Origin: an uncultured Acetatifactor sp.
Lineage (GTDB): Bacteria > Bacillota > Clostridia > Lachnospirales > Lachnospiraceae
DNA: 41,034 nt
Direction: 5' to 3'
Assembly (NCBI GenBank): GCA_934394665.1
Contig: CAKRRS010000016.1
Span: forward strand, 1-41,034
The notes beneath the pieces were generated by a model. The model worked only from the letters and a program-made list of their open reading frames with translations. It searched no databases and had not been told where the DNA came from. Both the position numbers and the translations under genes were made by a program. Position 1 is the stretch's first letter. Each line of letters begins with the position of its first letter. Below are positions 1 through 7,253 of this stretch, piece after piece.

Positions 1-1
1 T

Positions 2-75
2 GGCGAGATAGCTCAGTTGGCTAGAGCATGCGGTTCATACCCGCAGTGTCGAGGGTTCGAATCCCCCTCTCGCTA
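2..75 (+). tRNA. tRNA-Met (CAT anticodon, elongator type)
   Basis: A complete 74-nt cloverleaf can be folded. The acceptor arm GGCGAGA pairs with TCTCGCT, followed by discriminator A and no encoded CCA. The D arm contains AGCTCAGTTGG. The anticodon stem TGCGG/CCGCA encloses loop TTCATAC, giving anticodon CAT. The T arm carries GGTTCGAATCC. The sequence resembles the Firmicutes elongator tRNA-Met rather than the initiator. CAT can also belong to tRNA-Ile2 with a modified C34, which cannot be excluded from sequence. A terminator follows directly, so it is the last gene of its transcript. Confidence 0.93.
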
Positions 76-84
76 TTGTAGGAT

Positions 85-119
85 AGAGGAAATCTTGTTT
101 TACAGGATTTCCTCTTTTT
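85..119 (+). terminator. Rho-independent terminator of the tRNA transcript
   Basis: A 10-bp perfect stem (AGAGGAAATC with GATTTCCTCT) has an 11-nt loop and ends in a T-run. It starts 10 nt after the tRNA. Confidence 0.85.
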
Positions 120-174
120 GTTATAATAAATTTATCCAAAGAAAACCATAACACATAATGTAGAGGGGGGAATT

Positions 175-1620
175 ATGAAAAAGAAAAAATTAATTGCGCT
201 ACTGCTTTTTAGTACCATGCTGTTTACTTCCTGTGGGCAGAAAAATACCTCGGAAAAAACAGAAAACACAGAATTTCGTGAGGAGGCAGTCGCAGAAAGT
301 ACAACAGAAGATACCTCTACACAGGTAGAGGTCGTGACGGAGCCGGAAGTCACAGGCCATATGGAGTATCTGCTGGAGGAGCAAAGCAACGTTTCCGTGT
401 ATTTAGACCGGGAACAAGAAAAAAATATCATTGTGGACGGAGAAAAAGAGATTCCGTTTCGAATCGGCAACTATGCCCCGGAGGTACTCGGTGCATATAA
501 GCTGGATGTGAATGGGAATCAGAAGGATGAATATGTCGTCACTGTCTGCGAGGGAAGAGGTACCGGGGTGTACAGAATGGGACTGGCTGTCGTGGAAGAA
601 GGAAATGAGCAGCCAATCGGTTATTTGTCCTCTGAGGAAATTGCAAAAAATATCAATAGGAAAATTTCCTATCGATACAATAGCGAATTTCAGACGCTTT
701 ATGTATATACCGTGGAAGGAAAAAATGAGGAGTATGCCGGCGATGTTTCCCTGAAAACAGCGGAAGAGAAGTATGGGAGCGGATTTGAGAGTGCCAGCTT
801 TGGTGAAATTATTTATATAGAATGTAAGGAAGGGGAATTTTGGATCAGAGGTGATTTGGGCTTGTTTTTCAAGGATTTCCCGGCTCCTCAATTTGAGCCA
901 ACAGTTTCTCTCTCGGCACCGATCACTTTTTCGGAAGGATGCGAGTGCTCGATAGGGAAAATAGGTGTAAAGGTAAGAGATGATCTTTTGGAAAATCTCC
1001 CACAACCGGAAGCATGTAGTGAGGTGCTTTCACAGTTTTCGGCAGATCTTACCCATGATGGACAGGAGAACCTGATTCTTCTCACAGTCCCGGAAGGTGC
1101 TACATTACAAGAGGTAATGGATGGACGAATTGCAGCCGGACAGTTCTATGTTACCGTCAAGCAGAATTATCTGGCAGAAGCAGCCGAGGGTGATTTTTCA
1201 GACCTCTATTATATTATAAAAAAAGAGTTTTCTCCTACACATGTGGGAAATGGGCAGATGTTTGTTACGACAGTAGAGGGAAAAGACTATCTGATCCAGA
1301 CAAATTTCTGGAGCGGAATGGATACACTTACTTACCAATATGAGGTCTTCTTTGAAGATCGTAATGCAAAATATGAAGTGGAATCAGCAAAATTAGAAAT
1401 GAGCGAGAGCAGCTCCAAAGAGGATATTTCAGAATTTTTCAGCGGTTTAAATACATGGGTCAATGATTCGACCTATGTTGTGTATGTCGCAGATATCGAT
1501 TATGAACCGAATCTGTTCTATTCTACGGAGGATCACAAGATATCCCCCGTAGAATACCTGGAGGGGAAAGAAAAACAATGGCTGGACGCACTGGAATCGC
1601 CTGATTATATTAAAGGATAG
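175..1620 (+). CDS. predicted lipoprotein of unknown function
   Basis: The 481-aa protein begins with a short basic segment (MKKKK), a hydrophobic stretch and a lipobox-like FTSC, so Cys20 would be the lipidated residue after cleavage by signal peptidase II. A Ser/Thr/Glu-rich spacer (about residues 22-55) follows, as is common in Gram-positive surface lipoproteins. The rest is globular and soluble-looking, with no further membrane helix and no catalytic motif I recognise. The ATG is preceded by a purine-rich GAGGGGGG ribosome binding site about 4 nt upstream. It is transcribed alone, converging on the DUF362 gene with only 10 bp between stop codons. The localisation is well supported and the function is unknown. 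Confidence 0.85.
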   Translation: MKKKKLIALLLFSTMLFTSCGQKNTSEKTENTEFREEAVAESTTEDTSTQVEVVTEPEVTGHMEYLLEEQSNVSVYLDREQEKNIIVDGEKEIPFRIGNYAPEVLGAYKLDVNGNQKDEYVVTVCEGRGTGVYRMGLAVVEEGNEQPIGYLSSEEIAKNINRKISYRYNSEFQTLYVYTVEGKNEEYAGDVSLKTAEEKYGSGFESASFGEIIYIECKEGEFWIRGDLGLFFKDFPAPQFEPTVSLSAPITFSEGCECSIGKIGVKVRDDLLENLPQPEACSEVLSQFSADLTHDGQENLILLTVPEGATLQEVMDGRIAAGQFYVTVKQNYLAEAAEGDFSDLYYIIKKEFSPTHVGNGQMFVTTVEGKDYLIQTNFWSGMDTLTYQYEVFFEDRNAKYEVESAKLEMSESSSKEDISEFFSGLNTWVNDSTYVVYVADIDYEPNLFYSTEDHKISPVEYLEGKEKQWLDALESPDYIKG

Positions 1621-1630
1621 TTACAACTCT

Positions 1631-2746
1631 TTACAATGCTTTCTTGACTGAGATTGCTTTCATGGGGCACATTTCCTGACAGCAGAAGCAGGAGATGCAT
1701 CCCTTCCTGCGGAATTTTGCCTTGCGGTTTTCAATCTTAATTACATGAGCCGGGCAGCTTTCCGCACATTTTCCGCACCCCACGCATTTCTCCGCATTGA
1801 GCTGGGGATAGGACTTTAACAGTCTGGATGCAACGAAGGTAAACGGTTTTCGTAAAAATCGTGGGACTCCGTTCGTGAAATCCAGTTTGATGGTATCCGG
1901 CTTCCGGAAGGGAGACAACCCTTCGGGAACCGGGTCGCCGACAAGCTCCAGGTCTTTCGGATGCGCTAATCCTTTTTCCGCGGCCTGTCGCAGCATGACG
2001 ATTTCCATGGGATCCAGCCCCATGAGTCCGGCCGCAAAACAGTCCTGGGTGTAGAAATCTCTGGCAGCCAACAGCATGTGCAGCGGATGGGATGTGCCGC
2101 CGGTGGGACCGTTACCTTCCATGGCATCGATGGCATCAATGACGGTAAGCTGCGGAGCCACGGTCTGTGCCAGCTCTAAGAGCATGTTGGAGAAATCTTC
2201 GATCTCGGGCCAGCGATAGTGCATCTGCGGCTTTTCCAGACCGGGAATCGTACCGAAGAGATTCTTGATGCCGCCGGAATAACCGGTCATGGCGTGGGTT
2301 TTCAATTTACAGATATTGATAATGTAATCTGCTTCCACGATGGGCGTGATCAGGTGAAAACTGTGGTTCTTGAATCCGGAGGGACAGTTGACGGTCTGCG
2401 CGGAAAAATCCATATTCAGTTCGGCTTCCGGACTAAGCGCATCCATGCCACAGACATGGTAGACATGCTTCATGGCTTCGGCATTGTAGAGACCGCCGGA
2501 ACTCTCGGCGATGGTGATATGCTGCATGCCCTGTTCCTTAAGCCACCGGATCACGGCCTTTACCACCAACGGATGCGTGGTAGCCGGAAAATCGGGGGAC
2601 TTTGCCATGACCATGTTCGGCTTGATGACGATCTTCATCTCCGGACGCAGGTCTGCCGCAATGTTTAAAGCCTCCATGCTTTTACAGATGGCGGGATAGA
2701 TCAGGTCTTCGTTATATTCGGGTACAATGTGTAATGTCTGTATCAT
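1631..2746 (-). CDS. DUF362 family protein with C-terminal 2x[4Fe-4S] ferredoxin domain
   Basis: The 371-aa protein has an N-terminal DUF362-type domain (motifs IKPNMV, KLKTHAMTGYSGGIKNLFG and IDAIDAMEGNGPTGG) and a C-terminal ferredoxin domain. The latter has two cluster-binding motifs, CVGCGKCAESCP and CISCFCCQEMCP. Members of this family are presumed cytoplasmic iron-sulfur electron carriers, but no specific reaction is established to my knowledge. The longest frame starts at a TTG at 2776. The ATG at 2746 is preferred because GGAG sits 6 nt upstream and the family-like sequence (MIQTLHIVPEYNED) begins there. It is divergent from the helicase gene and convergent with the lipoprotein. Confidence 0.88.
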   Translation of the reverse strand: MIQTLHIVPEYNEDLIYPAICKSMEALNIAADLRPEMKIVIKPNMVMAKSPDFPATTHPLVVKAVIRWLKEQGMQHITIAESSGGLYNAEAMKHVYHVCGMDALSPEAELNMDFSAQTVNCPSGFKNHSFHLITPIVEADYIINICKLKTHAMTGYSGGIKNLFGTIPGLEKPQMHYRWPEIEDFSNMLLELAQTVAPQLTVIDAIDAMEGNGPTGGTSHPLHMLLAARDFYTQDCFAAGLMGLDPMEIVMLRQAAEKGLAHPKDLELVGDPVPEGLSPFRKPDTIKLDFTNGVPRFLRKPFTFVASRLLKSYPQLNAEKCVGCGKCAESCPAHVIKIENRKAKFRRKGCISCFCCQEMCPMKAISVKKAL

Positions 2747-2804
2747 AAAAATCTCCATGCCTTTCAGAAAGTTCAAGTTTTTATTCTATAGTAAAGGAAA
2801 TTAC

Positions 2805-2833
2805 TTGTTTTTTCAATCCTTCCATGCTATACT
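2805..2833 (+). promoter_or_regulatory. sigma-A promoter for the DEAD-box helicase gene
   Basis: A TTGTTT -35 box, a 17-bp spacer and an extended TGC-TATACT -10 box lie in the intergenic region facing the helicase. The predicted start near 2840 leaves a leader of about 75 nt. Confidence 0.65.
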
Positions 2834-2858
2834 ACGAAATGTTGTTGAGATTTGATGG

Positions 2859-2895
2859 AAGAAATCAGAAGCGCATCGCAATGATTTCTTTTTTT
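2859..2895 (+). terminator. intrinsic-terminator-like hairpin in the helicase 5' leader (attenuator candidate)
   Basis: A 9-bp perfect stem (AAGAAATCA with TGATTTCTT) runs directly into a T-run at 2889-2895. It lies between the predicted promoter and the helicase ribosome binding site. No plus-strand gene ends nearby upstream, because the neighbouring gene is on the minus strand, so it is unlikely to terminate an upstream operon. An attenuator or cold-responsive leader structure is the best reading. Confidence 0.6.
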
Positions 2896-2915
2896 GTGCG
2901 AAAAAGGAGCATTCA

Positions 2916-4730
2916 GTGAGTTATTTTTTGGAAAATGAAGAAGCAGTAAAGGAACAGGAAATTTTGCAGGACGAGACAAGCGTGCAGCAGGAAAATGAGC
3001 AGGCGCAGGACGGCATCGCCTCCATCGAGCCGTTATTGGATAACCGCATTGTGCGCGCCATCCGTGAGATGGGATTCGAGAAGCTGTCTCCAATCCAGGA
3101 GCAGGCGATTCCTTATTTATTACAGGGCGAGGACATCATCGGACAGGCGCAGACCGGTACCGGCAAGACCGCAGCATTCGGTATCCCTGCTATTCAGCAT
3201 ATCAATCCGGACGTGAAAAAATTACAGACGATCATCCTGTGCCCGACCAGAGAACTGGCAATTCAGGCAGCGGAAGAACTGCGTAAAATCGCAAAATATA
3301 TGCACGGGATCAAAGTGCTTCCCGTATACGGCGGACAGGACATCAGCCGCCAGATCGCGGGTCTGCGGGGTGTGCAGATCATCGTAGGCACTCCGGGACG
3401 TGTCATGGATCACATGCGCAGACATACGATCAAACTGGATCTGGTCAACATGGTGGTACTGGACGAAGCGGACGAAATGCTGAACATGGGCTTCCGTGAG
3501 GATATGGAGCTGATCCTGGGACAGATTCCGGGAGAGCACCAGACCGCGCTGTTTTCTGCAACCATGCCGAAACCGATTTTAGAGATCACCGACCGTTTTC
3601 AGAAGGATGCCAAACTGGTAAAAGTAGCGGCAAAGGAATTGACGATTCCACTGGTAGCGCAGAAATTTTATCGTGTAAAAAATCAGGACAAGGATGCAGC
3701 CTGCGTGAGACTGCTGGAATATTATCAGCCGAAGCTGACACTGATCTTCTGTAACACGAAGAAGAAGGTGGACGAGTTGGCAGATCTGCTGAAAAAGCAG
3801 GGATTTCAGGCAGAAGGACTGCACGGTGACCTGTCCCAGGCACAGCGTGATGTGGCAATGAACCGTTTCCGCAACGGCGGCGCCAGCATTCTGATCGCTA
3901 CAGACGTGGCAGCCAGAGGGATTGACGTGGACGATGTGGAAGCGGTCATTAACTATGACATTCCGCAGGATATTGAGTATTATGTGCATCGTATCGGCAG
4001 AACCGGTCGTGCCGGCAGAAAGGGCAGATCTTTTACTTTTGCAAACAGCAGAGAGATCTACAAGATCCGTGAGATCGAGAGAGTCTGTCATACCACGATC
4101 ACCGAGAAAAAGCTTCCCGGAGCGGCGAAGGTACTCAAGGCGAAAGCAGACAAGTATCTGAACAATGCATGGGAACTGCACGAGCATGAAGATATCGAGC
4201 TGATGAAGAGCTTCCTGCAGCGCAAGATGGAAGAGGAAGGCTGCGACGCACTGGATCTGGCGGCAGCCATGTTAAAGTATCAGGTCGGTGATAAGGGCGA
4301 AGAGATTGCTGCAGATGAGTATGCGCAGCGCCGCGGACGGTTCGGTGAGAGAGGGCGCTTTAGCAGAGGCGGTGATGAAGGCCGCGACTTCGGACGCAGA
4401 GGCGAAAGACGCCGGGATAACGGTAGAGACGGCGAACGCAGAAGATTCGGTCGTGGTGACGATGCCGGCCGCGAAGACAGCCGTGACGGGGAGAACAGCA
4501 GGTTCGGCCGCAGTGACAGACGCCGCAGAGACAACGGAAGCACAGGTTCCGCTGAGGACAGAAGACGCCGCAGAGACGAGAACCGCGAGGACGAAAGAAA
4601 ACGGGGCGGCCGCGATAAAAAGACAGCAGACCGCAAGCTCACAGGTGACCGTGAAGAACGGGAACGTAAGAAGCGTAAAAAGAAGGAAGAACCCGGTATC
4701 GGCAACAGCTTCCCCAAGAGAAAGAGATAA
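2916..4730 (+). CDS. DEAD-box ATP-dependent RNA helicase with Arg/Gly/Asp-rich tail
   Basis: This 604-aa cytoplasmic helicase remodels RNA secondary structure, for example in ribosome assembly or mRNA decay (CshA/DeaD group). Visible motifs in order are the Q motif (GFEKLSPIQEQAIP), Walker A AQTGTGKT (residues 78-85, Lys84), PTRELAIQ, DEAD (183-186), SAT, ATDVAARGID and HRIGRTGRAG. After about residue 470 comes a low-complexity tail rich in Arg, Gly and Asp with repeated RRRDNG/RRFGR units and a Lys/Arg-rich end, typical of RNA-binding tails. The start is GTG, with AAGGAG 6 nt upstream. An N-terminal acidic extension of about 40 residues precedes the Q motif. The leader hairpin suggests attenuation. 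Paralogue assignment (cshA, cshB or deaD) is not certain. Confidence 0.95.
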   Translation: MSYFLENEEAVKEQEILQDETSVQQENEQAQDGIASIEPLLDNRIVRAIREMGFEKLSPIQEQAIPYLLQGEDIIGQAQTGTGKTAAFGIPAIQHINPDVKKLQTIILCPTRELAIQAAEELRKIAKYMHGIKVLPVYGGQDISRQIAGLRGVQIIVGTPGRVMDHMRRHTIKLDLVNMVVLDEADEMLNMGFREDMELILGQIPGEHQTALFSATMPKPILEITDRFQKDAKLVKVAAKELTIPLVAQKFYRVKNQDKDAACVRLLEYYQPKLTLIFCNTKKKVDELADLLKKQGFQAEGLHGDLSQAQRDVAMNRFRNGGASILIATDVAARGIDVDDVEAVINYDIPQDIEYYVHRIGRTGRAGRKGRSFTFANSREIYKIREIERVCHTTITEKKLPGAAKVLKAKADKYLNNAWELHEHEDIELMKSFLQRKMEEEGCDALDLAAAMLKYQVGDKGEEIAADEYAQRRGRFGERGRFSRGGDEGRDFGRRGERRRDNGRDGERRRFGRGDDAGREDSRDGENSRFGRSDRRRRDNGSTGSAEDRRRRRDENREDERKRGGRDKKTADRKLTGDREERERKKRKKKEEPGIGNSFPKRKR

Positions 4731-4745
4731 TGAGAATTCTTATAT

Positions 4746-4784
4746 ATTTGCCGCAAAAGCCGCAGTTGTGCTTTTGCGGCAAAT
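4746..4784 (+). terminator. inverted repeat after the helicase gene, probable terminator
   Basis: A 15-bp perfect inverted repeat (ATTTGCCGCAAAAGC with GCTTTTGCGGCAAAT) has a 9-nt loop and begins 16 nt after the helicase stop. There is no long T-run beyond the stem, but its A/T-rich stem base makes it terminator-like. Confidence 0.65.
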
Positions 4785-4893
4785 CGTGTATAGTTAGGGA
4801 AGAATGCATAAGACAGGATATGCGCGGAGCAGAGCGTATCGTGTAAAATGGCAGAATGTGATGTAACAGTAAATCACAGAAAGGCTTTCAACT

Positions 4894-6498
4894 ATGAAAA
4901 CACGGAAAAAAACGATACCTTATATTATATTGGGAGCGACACTTTTGCTCCTGTTAGGATTAAATATCATCAGTCAGGATCACTGGCTGGATTCCGATAT
5001 GGCGGCGGAGATGATCTTTTCCCGGATTCTTGCGGGAGAGCACAGGATCATTTCGACGACGAACTGGTATTATTCTACGGAGTTCCGTGTGCTGTATACC
5101 CAGCTGATCATGGGACCGCTGTTTCGTATCTGCAGTAACTGGCATGTGATCCGTACGATTGCAAATGTGGTGTTTTACGGACTTGTGCTGGCTTCTTACT
5201 ATTATTTTATGAAACCGCTGAAAGTATCGAAGGAGCTTACGGTGCTGAGTTCCTGCCTGCTGCTCTTACCTTTTTCCGAGACGATGATGACACACATGCA
5301 GATGGGCAATACCTATATGTCCCATGTGATTCTGGTGTTCTGGTTCTTCGGAATGTATCTACGGCTGTGCAGTGACGATTATGGAAAAAAACGTAAGGTC
5401 AGCCTGTGGATCTTTTATGTACTGCTGGCGATTGTCTGTGGAATGTCCGGTGTACGCTATCTGTTAGTATTGCAATGCCCGTTAGTGCTGACAAGCTTCT
5501 TCTACGTGTTCGGCGCAGAGGAATTTCAGAATTTCCGCGGTGCGATGACGAAGGAGAACTTCGGAAAATTATGGCGTACCGACCGGGTGAAGTATTTCCT
5601 GTACAGCCTGGCTGGAGCTTTTTTCGCAGTCGTGGGATATGGCATTAATGTGGTATGGATCAGCCATAAATATGTCTTCCAGACCTATGGTGCGACGAAT
5701 TTCATTGCGTTATATCATGGGGTATTGTTTGAACGAATTCAGAATGCACTCGGATGCCTGCTGATGCTGTTTGGCTATATTCCGGATAAGGGATTTTTAT
5801 CCCTGCGCGGAATCGTGACCATGGCGGCGTTCATGATGCTCGCAATCTATGGATACGTGACGGTGAAACATGGGAAAATGCAGAACAGAAGCGGACTTCG
5901 CAGCCTGGTTACACTTTTTGTGAAGGTGAGTTTCCTGCTGAATCTGTTCGTATTTATCTTTACTACCAGCACGATGGTACCCAGGTATTACATTACGATC
6001 TTTATCTTTGTACTGCCGGTATTGTGCTTCTATCTGGAAGAGGAGAAATTGCCGTTTGACCGTTTTGCGGTGGTGGCATTACTTACGATTTGCTTGATTC
6101 TTGGCACGGGGAAGACGGTGATGTCGTTCCTTACGGTGGACAAGAACGAAACGAAGCGTCCTGTGGCGCAGTTCCTTGCGGAAAACGGGTATGATTTTGG
6201 TTTTGCTACTTATAATAATGCCAACATTATCACGGAACTTACGAACGGAGCAGTGGAGATCGGCAATATCGGAGATCCCGAGCATCTGGAGTATTTCAAG
6301 TGGTCTTCTCCCATGAAATATTATGAGGAAGGATATCATACCGGGGAGACATTCCTGTTGCTGACTGCGGAGGAATGTGCGGAATATGCGAAAGCACCGG
6401 CGCTGAAACGGGGCGAAAAGGTGTATGAGGACGGCTGTTATACGGTCTATGTATTCGACAGTACGGAAGCTTTGATGGATTGTGCGGTGGCACGGTAA
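4894..6498 (+). CDS. polytopic membrane protein, GT-C glycosyltransferase-like
   Basis: The 534-aa protein has about ten hydrophobic segments, beginning at residues 8-25. An acidic motif in the first extracytoplasmic loop ([16 protein letters not shown]) and a following [15 protein letters not shown] stretch are reminiscent of GT-C fold lipid-phosphate-sugar transferases such as ArnT/PMT-like proteins. The C-terminal 100 residues look soluble. The start ATG has AAAGG about 9 nt upstream. It is followed 41 bp later by ispF, so the two may be co-transcribed. The membrane nature is certain and the glycosyltransferase assignment is inferred from general layout. An uncharacterised multi-pass membrane protein is the alternative. 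Confidence 0.7.
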   Translation: MKTRKKTIPYIILGATLLLLLGLNIISQDHWLDSDMAAEMIFSRILAGEHRIISTTNWYYSTEFRVLYTQLIMGPLFRICSNWHVIRTIANVVFYGLVLASYYYFMKPLKVSKELTVLSSCLLLLPFSETMMTHMQMGNTYMSHVILVFWFFGMYLRLCSDDYGKKRKVSLWIFYVLLAIVCGMSGVRYLLVLQCPLVLTSFFYVFGAEEFQNFRGAMTKENFGKLWRTDRVKYFLYSLAGAFFAVVGYGINVVWISHKYVFQTYGATNFIALYHGVLFERIQNALGCLLMLFGYIPDKGFLSLRGIVTMAAFMMLAIYGYVTVKHGKMQNRSGLRSLVTLFVKVSFLLNLFVFIFTTSTMVPRYYITIFIFVLPVLCFYLEEEKLPFDRFAVVALLTICLILGTGKTVMSFLTVDKNETKRPVAQFLAENGYDFGFATYNNANIITELTNGAVEIGNIGDPEHLEYFKWSSPMKYYEEGYHTGETFLLLTAEECAEYAKAPALKRGEKVYEDGCYTVYVFDSTEALMDCAVAR

Positions 6499-6539
6499 AG
6501 GGAGTGACGCAAGAAAGCGTCTGTAGAATGGAGATTATT

Positions 6540-7079
6540 ATGAGAATCGGAATGGGATATGATGTGCACCGTCTGGTGGAGGGCAGAGACCTCATCATCG
6601 GCGGCGTGAAAATACCTTATGAAAAGGGACTTTTGGGACATTCGGATGCGGACGTCCTGCTCCATGCAATCATGGATGCACTGTTAGGCGCGGCAGCACT
6701 GGGAGATATCGGAAAACATTTCCCGGATACAGATTCCACGTACAAGGGGATTTCTTCTATCAAATTACTGGAAAAAGTAGGCGAACTGTTGGAAGAAAAT
6801 CACGTATTCATTGAGAATATTGATGCGACGATCATCGCGCAGGCGCCCAAGATGCGTCCCCATATTGATACCATGCGTGAAAATATCGCAAAAGCATTGC
6901 TGATCGATATCGGACAGGTCAATGTCAAGGCCACCACAGAGGAAGGACTGGGATTCACCGGAAGCGGAGAGGGAATTTCTTCTCAGGCAATTTGTCTCGT
7001 GACTACCCCGTTTGACCTCACCGCACAGGCTGTGCAGGGGGGGTGTGGCAGTTGCGGCGGATGCCCGAAGAGTCGCTAA
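6540..7079 (+). CDS. ispF: 2-C-methyl-D-erythritol 2,4-cyclodiphosphate synthase
   Basis: IspF converts CDP-ME-2-phosphate to ME-cPP with release of CMP, the fifth step of the MEP isoprenoid pathway, in the cytoplasm. The protein shows the metal-binding YDVHR motif (Asp8, His10), [18 protein letters not shown], the HFPDTD motif, and [23 protein letters not shown] near the end of the fold. The start at 6540 is chosen over upstream in-frame codons because GGAG lies 6 nt before it and the family begins at [11 protein letters not shown]. At 179 aa it is about 20 residues longer than usual. The extra tail contains CGSCGGC. In many Firmicutes ispF lies near cysE-cysS; here a 27-kb segment intervenes. 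Confidence 0.96.
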   Translation: MRIGMGYDVHRLVEGRDLIIGGVKIPYEKGLLGHSDADVLLHAIMDALLGAAALGDIGKHFPDTDSTYKGISSIKLLEKVGELLEENHVFIENIDATIIAQAPKMRPHIDTMRENIAKALLIDIGQVNVKATTEEGLGFTGSGEGISSQAICLVTTPFDLTAQAVQGGCGSCGGCPKSR

Positions 7080-7128
7080 TTTAAAAAAAGTAAAATAGTT
7101 ATGCTTATAATCAGAGAATAGACGACAG

Positions 7129-7166
7129 GACTGGATTTGGTGTAAAACCGGATTCAGTCTTTTTTT
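7129..7166 (+). terminator. Rho-independent terminator after ispF
   Basis: A 13-bp stem with G-U pairs (GACTGGATTTGGT with ACCGGATTCAGTC) is followed by seven T. It separates the ispF transcript from the tubulin-like locus. Confidence 0.85.
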
Positions 7167-7185
7167 AGCGATATTTCCCTGAATA

Positions 7186-7226
7186 GCAATGCATTTATTG
7201 CAAAAATAAAGAACACATTATACTAT
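7186..7226 (+). promoter_or_regulatory. promoter of tub1 with overlapping candidate XRE operator
   Basis: An inverted motif GCAAT-N6-ATTGC lies at 7186-7201. It overlaps a -35-like TTGCAA (7198-7203). Possible -10 boxes are TATACT at 7219-7224 (15-bp spacer) or TACTAT at 7221-7226 (17-bp spacer). The identical GCAAT-N6-ATTGC arrangement recurs at 10480-10495 upstream of the main operon, and GCAAT sites crowd the XRE gene promoter. Repression by the XRE protein is inferred. Confidence 0.6.
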
Positions 7227-7253
7227 AAAAGGGAAGGTAAAGGAGGGATAGTT

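Noticed and set aside
4280..4797. Long open frames in other frames and on the minus strand at the end of the helicase gene
   Set aside because: They are shadows of the GC-rich Arg/Gly/Asp repeat codons of the helicase tail; no ribosome binding sites.
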